64,000 nt of DNA, from the NCBI RefSeq assembly GCF_001042595.1, contig NZ_AP012326.1, positions 1,612,001 through 1,676,000 on the forward strand, written 5' to 3'. Within the stretch, counting starts at the first letter, position 1; every line of letters starts with the position of its first letter. The position numbers and the translations under genes are program-made. The notes below the pieces were generated by a model, which worked only from the letters and a program-made list of their open reading frames with translations, did no database searches and was not told the origin of the DNA. Source of the stretch: Bifidobacterium dentium JCM 1195 = DSM 20436 (GTDB taxonomy: Bacteria > Actinomycetota > Actinomycetes > Actinomycetales > Bifidobacteriaceae). This document shows, piece after piece, positions 52,575 through 62,589 of the stretch.

Positions 52575-53435
52575 TCAGATGTCGTAGGTGATGGTCAGTG
52601 GCGCATGGTCGGACCAGCGTTTGTCGTAGGTCGGGGCCTTGTCGATGACGAATCCGCAAGCGGATTCGGCCAGCTCCGGCGTGGCGAACTGATAGTCGAT
52701 TCTCCAACCCACGTTGTTGTCGAAGGCACGGCCACGTTGGCTCCACCACGTGTACGGGCCCTGGATATCGCCCGCGAGATTACGCATCACATCCACGAAC
52801 TCCAGCTCACCCAGCCACTTGTCGACGTAGGCCCGTTCCTCGGGAAGGAATCCGGCATGCGTCTCGTTGGCCTTGGCGTTCTTGATGTCGAGCGGGGTAT
52901 GCGCGATATTGAAATCGCCGCATAGTACGGACTGCCTGCCGCCATGCGCCGCCTCATCTCGCAGCTGGCCCATCCGTTCGAGCATGGTGTCAAGAAAACG
53001 GTATTTCTGTTCCATCTTGGCCGGATCATCGGTATTACCTGCATGCACGTACACACATACCACGGTGACGATGTAGCCCTGTGGCGTCTTCACATCGGCC
53101 TCGATCCAACGGCCGGAATCGACGTCATCGTCAAGCCCCGGCAAGCCGTACCGCTTGTCAATCACCGGCAATGCCGAGAGCAGCCCCACCCCGGCACGTC
53201 CTTTGATACGGCATACCTCGTTGAGACGGTCCAGTTCACTTTGATCGGCGATCTTACCGGCGGTGGAGTATTCGAACCCAAATTCATCGAAAATCGGATC
53301 GATTTCATGCTGTGGCGCACGCACTTCCTGCATGCACCAGATATCGGGCGTGTTTCTGCCGGCCCAAATTTCGATGCCCTTGCGTTTGGCCGCACGGATT
53401 CCGTTCACGTTCGAAGTCGTAATGCTGATCGTCAT
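52575..53435 (-). CDS. xth: Exodeoxyribonuclease III
   Basis: 286 residues. Endonuclease/exonuclease/phosphatase fold with metal ligands in TSNVNGIRAA and MQEVRAP (E), DFNIAHTPLDIKNAK (catalytic D/N) and the terminal WSDHAPLTITYDI (D, H). It cleaves at abasic sites and removes 3' blocks in base-excision repair. Length matches the Xth family. The ribosome site is weak. Monocistronic between the DUF3710 gene and the oligopeptide operon. Confidence 0.92.
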   Translation of the reverse strand: MTISITTSNVNGIRAAKRKGIEIWAGRNTPDIWCMQEVRAPQHEIDPIFDEFGFEYSTAGKIADQSELDRLNEVCRIKGRAGVGLLSALPVIDKRYGLPGLDDDVDSGRWIEADVKTPQGYIVTVVCVYVHAGNTDDPAKMEQKYRFLDTMLERMGQLRDEAAHGGRQSVLCGDFNIAHTPLDIKNAKANETHAGFLPEERAYVDKWLGELEFVDVMRNLAGDIQGPYTWWSQRGRAFDNNVGWRIDYQFATPELAESACGFVIDKAPTYDKRWSDHAPLTITYDI

Positions 53436-53663
53436 AGCGCCAGACTAACTCACATGCGAGAAAACCTCCCTCGAAAGGAGGGAGGTTTTCAGCGGTGCCG
53501 GCGGTCCGAACCGTTCACCGGCCTTCGCGTAGTAATCGTCGGAGCCCATCTTGTAGCTGACCTTCCCCCCGTCCGATCGCTGGGTTCGGGGAATCCGGAT
53601 TCAGCGATCGGACGGTGCGACCCAAGGCGTGTAGGAGAAGACCGCGCCACTCCACTGTGGTCA
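53436..53663. other. Intergenic hairpins between the oligopeptide operon and xth
   Basis: 228 bp with two structures: a 12-bp perfect stem (53460-53471 with 53479-53490) bearing TTTT on both strands, the likely terminator of the leftward oligopeptide operon; and a 14-bp inverted repeat with a 19-nt loop (53569-53582 with 53602-53615) of unknown role. No gene seen. Confidence 0.6.
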
Positions 53664-55673
53664 TCAGTCGAGACCGAGCTGGAGCTTACCTCCTGGAATG
53701 GCGTCCAACAAATCGCGGGTGTACTGCATCTGCGGATGGTCGAACACCTCATCGGTGGTGGCATGCTCCACAAGCTTGCCGTGCTGCATCACCACCACCT
53801 CATCGGCGATCTGGCGAACGACCGCCAGATCATGGGTGATGAACAGGTAACTCAGTCCCCTTTCGGCCTGCAGGTCGTTGAGCAGGCGCAACACCTGATC
53901 CTGCACAAGAACATCCAACGCGGACACGGCCTCATCGCAGACGATCACGTCCGGATTGAGGGCCATGGCTCGCGCAATGGCGATGCGCTGACGTTGGCCG
54001 CCGGAAAGCTCGTTCGGATAGCGGCTCATCACGGATTCCGGCAGCTCCACCATGTCGAGCAACTCGCGTACGCGGGCGGCACGGCTGGTCTTGTCGCCGA
54101 TGCCATGAATGCGGAGCGGCTCCTCGATGGAACGGTAGATGGAATACATCGGATCGAGCGAACCGTACGGGTTCTGGAACACCGGTTGCACATGGCGACG
54201 GAAGTCGAGCAACTCCTTACCCTTGAAGCCCGCGATGTCCTTGCCCGCATAGGTCACGCTACCGGAGGTCGGTTCGAGCAGCTTCAGCACCATGTTGGCC
54301 ACGGTGGACTTACCGGAGCCGGATTCGCCCACGATCGCCAGAGTGGTGCCCTTCTTGACGGAGAAGCTCACGTCATCGACGGCCTTGAACATCTCCTTTT
54401 TGCGTGGAAGCTTGAACTCACGGGTCAGATGGTCGACGGTGATGATGGCCTCGCCGTTTTTCAGGGAGGATTCGTTCACCGCATGCTCCATCACGGCCTT
54501 CGCGTCGCCCCCATGCTCCTTGACGGAGATGATGCGCTGCGATGCCAGCGATGGTGCGGCTGCGACCAGTCTCTTGGTGTACGGATGCTGTGGATGCTGG
54601 AGTACCTCGAGCGACGGACCGGATTCGACGACCTGCCCCTTATACATCACCACGATGTGCTGGGCTCGTTCCGCGGCCAGACCCAGATCATGGGTGATGA
54701 ACAGCACTGCGGTGCCCAGTGAATCGGTCAGCGTATGCAGATGATCGAGAATCTTCTTCTGCACGGTCACGTCAAGCGCGGATGTCGGTTCATCGGCGAT
54801 AAGCAGGTCGGGGCGGCAGGCAAGACCGATGGCGATCAACGCACGCTGGCGCATGCCACCGGAGAATTCGTGCGGGAACTGACGTGCACGGGTGGCGGCG
54901 TCCGGCAATCCCGCTTCGGACAGCAAACCCGCGATGCGATCGTTCATGGTGGAACCAATCACATACTTCTTGGCGAGATACCACGCATCCTCGGCTTTCA
55001 CGCCGGCCTTGATGAGATCGTCGGCGACACGCCAGCGGGTTTCGGAACCCGGCACCCACTCATCAGTGAAGTACGCCATGGTCGTATCGAGATCCTCGCC
55101 GGTCTTGCCGATGTTGACTAGGGCTTCCTTGGCCATTGCCAACAGTTCCGGCAGCTCCTTGGAACCAAGGAAGGTCTCGTCATCGTCGCCTTTGAGCTCC
55201 ACCCCTTCGCCGGCCAAGGCCTTGGCGAATTCAGAGCGTTTTTCATGGTCGATATCCATGTTGTTGGCGACAAGGGCCTCTTTGACCTGAGTCCCGATGC
55301 GCCATACCGGATTCAGATTGCTCATCGGATCCTGCGGTACAAGTCCCATTTTGGATCCGCGCAGCCTGTCGTAGTCCTTCTGCTTCAAGCCGGCGATCTC
55401 CTGGCCATCAAGCTTGATGGAGCCGCCGACCACATGGCCCGTGCCCGGCAAAAGCCCCAGCACTGCCATGGCGGAAGTGGATTTACCGGAACCGGATTCG
55501 CCCACGATCGCCACCCATTGGCCGGGATACACGCTGAAGGAGGAGTTACGCACCGCGTGCACGGCACGGCCTTCATCGGTGGTGAAGTCCACCTGAAGGT
55601 CTTTGACTTCGAGTAGCGGACCGTTGGCACGTTGCATGGCCTCAAGCTTGTTTTCGGTATTCATATCAGTCAT
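53664..55673 (-). CDS. Oligopeptide ABC transporter, fused two-domain ATPase
   Basis: 669 residues, GAGGGATATTCG upstream. NBD1: Walker [14 protein letters not shown]-loop [10 protein letters not shown], signature [13 protein letters not shown], Walker [16 protein letters not shown]2: [47 protein letters not shown]. This equals a DppD-DppF fusion. An insertion of about 100 residues lies in NBD1 between Q-loop and signature (roughly residues 120-245). Couples ATP hydrolysis to peptide import with the two permeases and binding proteins of the same operon. In NBD2 the usual DEPT is DEAV (Ala for Pro), a common variant. Confidence 0.9.
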   Translation of the reverse strand: MTDMNTENKLEAMQRANGPLLEVKDLQVDFTTDEGRAVHAVRNSSFSVYPGQWVAIVGESGSGKSTSAMAVLGLLPGTGHVVGGSIKLDGQEIAGLKQKDYDRLRGSKMGLVPQDPMSNLNPVWRIGTQVKEALVANNMDIDHEKRSEFAKALAGEGVELKGDDDETFLGSKELPELLAMAKEALVNIGKTGEDLDTTMAYFTDEWVPGSETRWRVADDLIKAGVKAEDAWYLAKKYVIGSTMNDRIAGLLSEAGLPDAATRARQFPHEFSGGMRQRALIAIGLACRPDLLIADEPTSALDVTVQKKILDHLHTLTDSLGTAVLFITHDLGLAAERAQHIVVMYKGQVVESGPSLEVLQHPQHPYTKRLVAAAPSLASQRIISVKEHGGDAKAVMEHAVNESSLKNGEAIITVDHLTREFKLPRKKEMFKAVDDVSFSVKKGTTLAIVGESGSGKSTVANMVLKLLEPTSGSVTYAGKDIAGFKGKELLDFRRHVQPVFQNPYGSLDPMYSIYRSIEEPLRIHGIGDKTSRAARVRELLDMVELPESVMSRYPNELSGGQRQRIAIARAMALNPDVIVCDEAVSALDVLVQDQVLRLLNDLQAERGLSYLFITHDLAVVRQIADEVVVMQHGKLVEHATTDEVFDHPQMQYTRDLLDAIPGGKLQLGLD

Positions 55674-55693
55674 CGAATATCCCTCACTTACAC

Positions 55694-56662
55694 TCAGGCC
55701 GTACGGCTCTTCGGATCAAGGGCGTCCTTGACGGCGTCGCCCATCATGATGAAGGCCAGCACGGTGATGGCCAACGCGGCGGACGGATAGAACAACACCA
55801 TCGGGTTGGTGCGCAGAATGGACTGAGCATGGGAAATGTCGCCGCCCCAGCTGACGGTGGTGGTCGGCAAGCCCACGCCAAGGAAGCTCAGCGTCGCCTC
55901 GAGCACGATGTACGTGGCCAACGATGTAGTGCCGACCACGATGATCGGAGCCAGGGAGTTCGGCAGGATGTGACGGAACAGGTTCCGTCCCGGCGTGGAG
56001 CCCAAGGCCGTGGAGGCGGTGTTGAACTCGAGGTTCTTCGCCTCCAGCACCGCACCTCTGGCGATACGCGCCACGGAGGTCCAGCCGAACAGCGTCATCA
56101 CGAGGATGATCTTCCAGATGGAGTCGCTGGTCTTGAACATCTGCAGCACCACGATGGCGCCAAGCAGAATCGGCAACGCGAGGAAAATATCGGTCAGGCG
56201 GCTCAGCACGGCATCGACCCAGCCTCCGAAGAAGCCGGCCACCGCACCGATCAACGTGCCGAGCAGCACCACGAGCAGCGTAGCGAACACACCGACGCTC
56301 AAGGAAGTGCGGGTACCGTAGACCACGCGGGCGTACACATCGCAGCCCTGCAGGTCGAAGCCGAATGGATGGCCTGCGGATGACGGGTCGAGCGAATTGT
56401 CGAGATTGCAGTAGTTCGGGTTCTGCTTGGTCAGTACGCCCGGGAACAGTGCCACGAAAATGATGAAGACAATCAACAGCCCGGAGATGATGAACAGCGG
56501 ATTGCGTCGCAGGGTGCGCCACGCATCCGCCCACATATTCGATGCGGGAGCCGATTCGTCGATGGAATCGACGGCTTTGAGCGGAGTCTCCTCAAGCGGG
56601 GCCACATAGCGCTCCTGTCCCGGCAGCGCGGTGGAAAGATTGGTTTCATTCATGTCAGTCAT
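55694..56662 (-). CDS. Oligopeptide ABC transporter permease (DppC-like)
   Basis: 322 residues from ATG 56662 with GGAGGATAAGCA upstream. OppC N-terminal domain, one helix near 50, five more from about 120 on, and the EAA loop (ARGAVLEAKNLEFNTASTALGSTPGRNLFRHILPN) contacting the ATPase. Lies 20 bp before the ATPase gene. Pairs with the DppB-like permease next to it. Confidence 0.92.
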   Translation of the reverse strand: MTDMNETNLSTALPGQERYVAPLEETPLKAVDSIDESAPASNMWADAWRTLRRNPLFIISGLLIVFIIFVALFPGVLTKQNPNYCNLDNSLDPSSAGHPFGFDLQGCDVYARVVYGTRTSLSVGVFATLLVVLLGTLIGAVAGFFGGWVDAVLSRLTDIFLALPILLGAIVVLQMFKTSDSIWKIILVMTLFGWTSVARIARGAVLEAKNLEFNTASTALGSTPGRNLFRHILPNSLAPIIVVGTTSLATYIVLEATLSFLGVGLPTTTVSWGGDISHAQSILRTNPMVLFYPSAALAITVLAFIMMGDAVKDALDPKSRTA

Positions 56663-56679
56663 TGCTTATCCTCCACAGC

Positions 56680-57606
56680 TCACGCATAACGGATTCGAGG
56701 ATCGAGGGCGGCGTAAAGCATATCGACCAGCAGGTTGCACACCACGAAGATCAGCATGAGCAGCGTCACGATGGACACCACCAGATTGCCTTCGCCCTTC
56801 AGAATGCTCTGATAGGTCAGATAGCCGATGCCGTGCACGTTGAAGATGGTTTCGGAGATCATGGCGCCACCCATCAACGCGCCCAGATCCTGCCCGAGAT
56901 AGGTCACGACCGGAATCATGGAGTTACGCAGCACATGGCGCAGCATGACGGACTTGTTGTCCATGCCCTTCGCGCGTGCGGTACGTACGTAATCGAGCGC
57001 GATGTTGGACGAAATCTCCGCACGGCTCAATCGGATGATGTATGCCATCGATACGGAGCCGAGCACCATCGCTGGCATGAGCAAATCGATGAAACCTGGA
57101 TTCGAGCCGGCGGTGACCGGAAGCAGACGCCATTTGACGCCGAGGAAGTATTGGGCCAGGAAACCGGTGACGAAAGTCGGTACGGAAATGAGCAGCAATG
57201 AGAAGATCAGGATGACGGTGTCGCACCACTTGCCCTTCTTCAAGCCGGAGATCACACCGAAAATCACGCCGAAGATGGCTTCGAACACGAAGGCCATCAG
57301 CGCGAGTTTGATGGTGATCGGGAAGGCGCGGCCGATCTGGTCGATGACCAGCTGCCCGGAGAAGGTCTTGCCGAAGTCGAGGGTCAGCGCGTTCTTCAGG
57401 AACAGCAGGTACTGGATGATGAACGGCTTGTCCAGGTTGTATTCGGCACGGATTTGGGCGGCAACCGCTTCATTGACCGGTTTATCACCGAACATGGCCT
57501 TGACTGGGTCGCCCGGCAGCGCAAACACCAGGGCGTACACCAGAAGCGTCGTGCCGAGAACCACAGGGATCATCTGCAGAATACGTCGCAGAAGATACTT
57601 GCCCAT
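56680..57606 (-). CDS. Oligopeptide ABC transporter permease (DppB-like)
   Basis: 308 residues. ATG 57606 (AAGGAGAAACCA upstream) is preferred to a start seven codons earlier. N-terminal MGKYLLRRILQMIPVVLGTTLL helix and five further helices, with the EAA loop LDYVRTARAKGMDNKSVMLRHVLRNS. Typical DppB/OppB. First of the three membrane/ATPase genes, about 320 bp downstream of a binding-protein gene. Confidence 0.92.
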   Translation of the reverse strand: MGKYLLRRILQMIPVVLGTTLLVYALVFALPGDPVKAMFGDKPVNEAVAAQIRAEYNLDKPFIIQYLLFLKNALTLDFGKTFSGQLVIDQIGRAFPITIKLALMAFVFEAIFGVIFGVISGLKKGKWCDTVILIFSLLLISVPTFVTGFLAQYFLGVKWRLLPVTAGSNPGFIDLLMPAMVLGSVSMAYIIRLSRAEISSNIALDYVRTARAKGMDNKSVMLRHVLRNSMIPVVTYLGQDLGALMGGAMISETIFNVHGIGYLTYQSILKGEGNLVVSIVTLLMLIFVVCNLLVDMLYAALDPRIRYA

Positions 57607-57930
57607 TGGTTTCTCCTTATTACTCAATTCTTAAGCCAGCCATTTGGCTATCGGTCTTTGTGAAAAAAGACCTTGCACGGGGCCGGCTGACAACTCACCC
57701 CGCTAAGTCTACTAGCCGCTAAGTCTACTAGTTTCGCACCAAGGTGCCTTTATATTGTAGGTTTATGAAAATAAGCTGGGAAAACACCACACTGACCGGC
57801 ACCTTACCCCTAGGTGTCTCATTTTCCCGTTTTTTTACCCTGGTAACGAATGCGGTCGTAACGACAAGGAAGGAACGGCGTATTACCGTTCCCTCCTTGT
57901 CAGCGATGAGAACCGATTAGTGAATCAAGC
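57607..57930. promoter_or_regulatory. Intergenic region with 16-bp tandem repeat upstream of the permease genes
   Basis: 324 bp without a gene. It holds an exact tandem repeat of a 16-bp unit CCGCTAAGTCTACTAG (57700-57731), a candidate operator or duplicated site, and a hairpin near the binding-protein stop (57863-57878 with 57886-57901, one mismatch) that could act as a partial terminator. This arrangement would allow more binding protein than permease to be made. Confidence 0.5.
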
Positions 57931-59574
57931 TCACTTGCTCTTGGTCATGTTCTCGTAGACCGGCAGGTTCTGCCAGTTCATCTCGAAGTTGGAGACGTTG
58001 GTGGAAGCCACGCCATAGGCATTGGCATAGTACAGCGGAACGGCCGGCAGATCATTGAGCAGCACTTCCTGGGCCTGCTGATACAGCTTGTTGGCCTCGT
58101 CGGTGGTCTGGGCGGCTGCGGCCTGGTTGCACAGGTCGTCGAACTTGGAGTTCTTGTAGTCGCCATCGTTCGAACCGTTGCCGTCGGCGGCGGAGGAGGA
58201 GAAGTTCTGGACCAGATAGTTCTCGGCGGACGGGTAATCCGGCTGCCAACCGCTACGGAACGCGCCCTGGACCTTGCGGTCGGACACCGCGGTGCGGTAG
58301 TCGTTGAAGGTCGGGTACGGGTTGGTGGCGGCCACTTCGGAGCCGAGAGTGTTGTTGATGGAGTTCACCACGGCGGTGTAGATGGTCTCATGGCCACCGT
58401 CGGCATTGTAAGCGAAGGTGAGCTTGTCATCGGAGGTCCACGGGCTGATGGCGTTGGCCTTCTCCCAGAGTTCCTTGGCCTTGGAGGCGTTGTACTTCAG
58501 GTTATCGGAGCCCTTGAGGGAATCGCTGTAGCCTGGAGTCAGCGGAGAGGTGAAATCACTGGCCGGCGTACCGGTGCCGTTAAGCACCTTCTCGCAGATG
58601 TTGTTGCGGTTGATGGCCATGGAAATGGCCTGACGGCGCAGGGTGCCTTCTTCGGTGCCAGCCTCGAAATGCTTCAGACCGGACGGGATGGTGAACTGCT
58701 GGATTACGGAGCCGGCCTTGTTGTAGGCCTGCACGGTGGAATCCGTTTCGAAGGTCTTGGTGGCGGAAGCCGGCACGGATTCCATCACGTCGAGGGAGCC
58801 GGACTGGATGTCGGCGTAGGCGGCCTCGTCCTTGGTGTAGACCTTGAAGGTCACGCCGTCGTTCTTCGGGGTGCGGTTGCCCTTGTAGTCCGGATTCTTC
58901 ACGAGCACGATTTCGTTGTCATGATCCCAGGACTGGAACTTGTACGGACCGTTGCCCACCGGCTTTTCGCCGAAGGCCTTCGGATCCTTGTAGAAGGATT
59001 CCGGCAGCGGAGCGAAACCGGAATAGCCGACCTTGATGGCGAACACGGAGTCGGACTGGTTGAGGTCCACGGTGAATTCGTTGTCGTTGACGACCGTCAG
59101 GCCTTCAAGCTGCTCGTCGCCCTTGAGGTTGTCGGCATCCTGCAGCTTGTCATAGCCCTTGATGGTGGAGAAGAAGGAGGCGCACTTCTGCGCGTTCTTC
59201 GCATTGGCGGTATAGCTCCACGCCTTGGTGAAGGACTCGGCCGTCACCGGAGTGCCGTCGGTGAACTTCCAACCCTTCTTGAGCTTGATGGTGTACTGGG
59301 TGGCATCCGCATTGGCTTCGATGGACTCTGCCACTTCGTTGGAAGCATTGCCCTTGGCATCGAAGGAAATCAGGCGGGAGAACAGCAGATCGATCGGCTT
59401 ACCGCCGCCGGTCTCATTGGTGTTGCCCGGGATAAGCGGGTTCTGCGGCTCGGAATTGTAAGCCGTGATGATGTTGCCGCCATCGGAGGCGGCATCATTG
59501 GAAGCGCCGCAGCCGCTGAGCAGCATGCCCAACGCGCAGGCCGCGGCGGCGAAAGCCAAAGCCTTCTTCTTCAT
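57931..59574 (-). CDS. Oligopeptide-binding lipoprotein (first paralogue)
   Basis: 547 residues. Signal sequence with lipobox LLSGCG, then a SBP_bac_5 (OppA/DppA-type) fold with the family segment SIEANADATQYTIKLKKGWKFTDGTPVTAESF. Captures peptides outside the membrane for the adjacent transporter. AGGAGAATGATTCT precedes ATG 59574. Highly similar along its length to the next gene upstream. Confidence 0.92.
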   Translation of the reverse strand: MKKKALAFAAAACALGMLLSGCGASNDAASDGGNIITAYNSEPQNPLIPGNTNETGGGKPIDLLFSRLISFDAKGNASNEVAESIEANADATQYTIKLKKGWKFTDGTPVTAESFTKAWSYTANAKNAQKCASFFSTIKGYDKLQDADNLKGDEQLEGLTVVNDNEFTVDLNQSDSVFAIKVGYSGFAPLPESFYKDPKAFGEKPVGNGPYKFQSWDHDNEIVLVKNPDYKGNRTPKNDGVTFKVYTKDEAAYADIQSGSLDVMESVPASATKTFETDSTVQAYNKAGSVIQQFTIPSGLKHFEAGTEEGTLRRQAISMAINRNNICEKVLNGTGTPASDFTSPLTPGYSDSLKGSDNLKYNASKAKELWEKANAISPWTSDDKLTFAYNADGGHETIYTAVVNSINNTLGSEVAATNPYPTFNDYRTAVSDRKVQGAFRSGWQPDYPSAENYLVQNFSSSAADGNGSNDGDYKNSKFDDLCNQAAAAQTTDEANKLYQQAQEVLLNDLPAVPLYYANAYGVASTNVSNFEMNWQNLPVYENMTKSK

Positions 59575-59808
59575 AGAATCATTCTCCTATTCGTTATGTG
59601 AGGACCGTTGCGGCCCTCGCGTAAGAACGAGGTGGACGTTGATGCATGGCGTCAGCGCACACCTCGTTTTTACCGGTAGAGAACCATTGTTCCCTACTTA
59701 ACGGACAACGCAGCATAATCTCTGCAAACGACATGGAGAAACGGATTGAAAGGGTGAATGCCGCTCACGGCCGGTCTCGTGAGGCCAAGACCGGAAGCAT
59801 TGCGGAAA
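59575..59808. other. Intergenic region between the two binding-protein genes
   Basis: 234 bp without a gene. A 9-bp inverted repeat (59626-59634 with 59660-59668) lies in the leader of the first paralogue, and a CCGGTCT/AGACCGG hairpin near 59772-59797 lies just past the stop of the second. Either may be a regulatory or termination structure. Confidence 0.4.
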
Positions 59809-61443
59809 TCAGCGTTTGGTCATGTCCTGATATGCGGGAACGTTCTGCCAGTTCATGGTGAAATTCTTCACATCCTTCGATGCCACACCTGCCGCATCGC
59901 CGTAATACAACGGAATCGACGGCAACTGACTGAGCAGGATCCGCTGTGCCTGCCGGTACAGATCGTTCGCGGTATCCTCATCGCCGGTCGAAGCCGCACG
60001 CGCGCATAGCTCGTCGAACTCGGCGTTCTTGTAGTCGCCGTCGTTGGAGCCGTTGCCATCCGCGGCGGACGAATCGTACAACGGCACCAGATAATCCTGC
60101 GGAGACGGATAGTCCGGCTGCCAGCTGGTGCGGATGGCTCCGCTGAGTTTGCGGGCGGTCACATCATTGCGGAATTCCTGGAAGGTGGGAATCGGGCTGG
60201 TGGCCGCGTCGATGCCGAGCACGTTCTTCACGGAGTTGACGATGGCGTCATACACCGGGCCCGCGCCACCATCGGAATTATAGAAGAACTGCAGCTTGCC
60301 GTCATAATGGGAGATGGCTTCGGCCTGGTTCCACAACTCCTTGGCCTTCGTCGGGTTGTATTCAAGGTATTCGTGCCCTTCGATGGTGCCTGAATATCCC
60401 GGTACCTTCGGTGAGGTGAAGGAGTCGGCAGGGGTGCCCAGATTGCTGAGCACCTTCTTGCAGATGTTGCTTCGGTCGATGGCCATGGACAGCGCCCTCC
60501 GACGCAGCTGCCCCTCTTCGGTGGAGGTCTGCCAATGCTCGAGCTGTGATGGAATGGTTATGGTCTGCAGTACGGAACCGGCCTTGTTATACGCTTCGAC
60601 CGACGAGTCGGTCTGGAAGATCTTGGCGTCGGCGGACGGAATGGTATCGAGCACGTCGAGATTGCCTGCCTGCACGTCGGCGTAGGCGGATGAGGGATCG
60701 GTGTAGACGCGGAAGGTCACGCCGTCGTTCTTCGCCTCACGATTGCCGTGATAGGCCGTGTTCTTTACGACGCTCAGCTCCTGGTCGTGAATCCATGAGC
60801 CGAACTTGTACGGACCGTCGCCTACCGGCTTTTCGCCGAAGGCCTTCGGATCCTTGTAGAAGGATTGCGGCAGCGGATAGAACCCGCAATACCCCACTTT
60901 GATGGGGAATACGGAATCAGGCTGGTTCAGTTCCACGGTGAATTCATGGTCGTTGATCACCTTCAGCCCTTCGAGCTGCTCATCACCATTGAGATTGGCG
61001 GTATCCTGTAGCTTGTCATAGCCCTTGATGTTGGCGAAGAAGCCCGAACACAGTTGCGCGTTCTTCGCGTTGGCGGTATAGCTCCACGCCTTGGTGAAGG
61101 ACTCGGCCGTCACCGGAGTGCCGTCGGTGAACTTCCAGCCGGACTTGAGCTTGATGTCGTATTGGGAGGCATCGTCATTCGCGGTGATCGATTCGGCCAC
61201 CTCGTTATGCGCCTTGCCGTCGTTGTCGAAGGAAATCAGACCGGCGAACAACAGGTCGATCGGACGACCGCCTCCTGACTCGTTGGTGTCTCCCGGAATC
61301 AACGGATTGGCCGGCTCGGCGTTGAAGGCGGTGATGACGTTCGCCGCCGATGAGGAGTCCGAACCGGAGCTGCCGCATCCAGCCAACGGTACGGCCAGCA
61401 ATGCCAGTACCGACGTAAAGGCCACAAGCCTGTGTTGTTTCAT
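59809..61443 (-). CDS. Oligopeptide-binding lipoprotein (second paralogue)
   Basis: 544 residues with lipobox LAGCGSS and the same SBP_bac_5 layout; long blocks match the neighbouring paralogue almost exactly (for example FTDGTPVTAESFTKAWSYTA). GAGGGAATA precedes ATG 61443. The tandem duplication probably broadens peptide range or regulation for one shared transporter. Confidence 0.92.
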   Translation of the reverse strand: MKQHRLVAFTSVLALLAVPLAGCGSSGSDSSSAANVITAFNAEPANPLIPGDTNESGGGRPIDLLFAGLISFDNDGKAHNEVAESITANDDASQYDIKLKSGWKFTDGTPVTAESFTKAWSYTANAKNAQLCSGFFANIKGYDKLQDTANLNGDEQLEGLKVINDHEFTVELNQPDSVFPIKVGYCGFYPLPQSFYKDPKAFGEKPVGDGPYKFGSWIHDQELSVVKNTAYHGNREAKNDGVTFRVYTDPSSAYADVQAGNLDVLDTIPSADAKIFQTDSSVEAYNKAGSVLQTITIPSQLEHWQTSTEEGQLRRRALSMAIDRSNICKKVLSNLGTPADSFTSPKVPGYSGTIEGHEYLEYNPTKAKELWNQAEAISHYDGKLQFFYNSDGGAGPVYDAIVNSVKNVLGIDAATSPIPTFQEFRNDVTARKLSGAIRTSWQPDYPSPQDYLVPLYDSSAADGNGSNDGDYKNAEFDELCARAASTGDEDTANDLYRQAQRILLSQLPSIPLYYGDAAGVASKDVKNFTMNWQNVPAYQDMTKR

Positions 61444-61565
61444 TATTCCCTCGATTCATATGCATGGAAGCGGGCCGAAGGCCACAGGCTCTTTCATACA
61501 TCTCGGGAATGCGAGTCATGGCCCGTTTTCGCGGCACGCGTATACCGTGCGGACCGATCGGCGGT

Positions 61566-62486
61566 TCAGGCTCGGGGGAACGCCTGCCCGTATCTCGCCT
61601 TGAGCTGTTCGATGGAGACATGGGTGTAGCGCTGCGTGGTTTTGAGCGAGGAATGTCCCAGCAGTTCCTGCACTTGCCTCAGATCCGCTCCCCCATCGAG
61701 CAGGTGCGTCGCCGCGCTGTGACGTAACGCATGCGGGCTGATGTCCGGCACGCCCGCCCGTTGCGCGCACTCATGCACCACCTGTCTCACCACCCGCTGG
61801 TCGATGCGATTGCCCTGCGCGCCAAGAAAGAGCGCATCCGCCGACCGTGCACGGACCAAACGGGGGCGTCCGTCCTCAAGCCAGCGTCGGATGGATTGCT
61901 CGGCCGGCACGCCGAACGGCACCACGCGCTGCTTGTTGCCTTTGCCCGTGACCTTCATCGTACGGTTGTCAAAGGCCACGTCATGCACGTCAAGTCCGAC
62001 CAGTTCGGCGACACGGATGCCCGTGGCGTACAGCACTTCCAGCATTGCCGCATTACGTAGGCCGACGGCCTGTTTCCTGACGCTTTTCGTGCGCGATTTC
62101 GGCATCTGCTCGTCGACGCAGTCCATCAGCTTCTCCGCCTGTGATTCGCTGAGTACGGCAGGTAGCGTATCCGGAATCTTCGGTGTCATCAGCATGGCCG
62201 CCGGATTGGCGTTCGTCACGCCGCGTTCGTGAGTCCATGCGAAGAAGCCCCGCACCGCAACGGTTTTACGGGCCATGCTGCTTCTCGCATGCCGCTTCGA
62301 GGATTGCGACATCCACATGCGAAGATCCTCTATGGTCACTTCGTTGAGATCCTCACATCCCAATATCTCCAGCTGCGTCATGCATTCCTCAAGATCGCCA
62401 CGGTACGCCTTGCGCGTATTATCACTCAATCCGCGGTTGGCCTTCAGATATGCATCAAAGGCGTCGATCGTATCCGCGAAACGCAT
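61566..62486 (-). CDS. xerC: Tyrosine recombinase XerC
   Basis: 306 residues from ATG 62486. N-terminal SAM-like core-binding domain (1-95), then a catalytic domain with R (ATGIRVAELVGLD), K, H-x-x-R (HALRHSAATHLL), H (LLGHSSLKTTQRYTHVS) and nucleophile Tyr. The C-terminal LKARYGQAFPRA is typical of XerC rather than XerD. With XerD it resolves chromosome dimers at dif. Host gene, unrelated to the prophage. Divergent from an ABC exporter gene. Confidence 0.9.
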   Translation of the reverse strand: MRFADTIDAFDAYLKANRGLSDNTRKAYRGDLEECMTQLEILGCEDLNEVTIEDLRMWMSQSSKRHARSSMARKTVAVRGFFAWTHERGVTNANPAAMLMTPKIPDTLPAVLSESQAEKLMDCVDEQMPKSRTKSVRKQAVGLRNAAMLEVLYATGIRVAELVGLDVHDVAFDNRTMKVTGKGNKQRVVPFGVPAEQSIRRWLEDGRPRLVRARSADALFLGAQGNRIDQRVVRQVVHECAQRAGVPDISPHALRHSAATHLLDGGADLRQVQELLGHSSLKTTQRYTHVSIEQLKARYGQAFPRA

Positions 62487-62589
62487 ATTCCGGCCTCTTT
62501 CCTCGAATTTTCCGCTGACTGCTCTTCCATTATGTGGCCATCTGTCGATAGACTTTACTCGGTATATTCTCCAGTGGACAGGCGGTATC

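Noticed and set aside
52944..54722. 592-codon plus-strand open frame
   Set aside because: Antisense to xth and the oligopeptide ATPase; His/Arg/Gly-rich translation with no family features.
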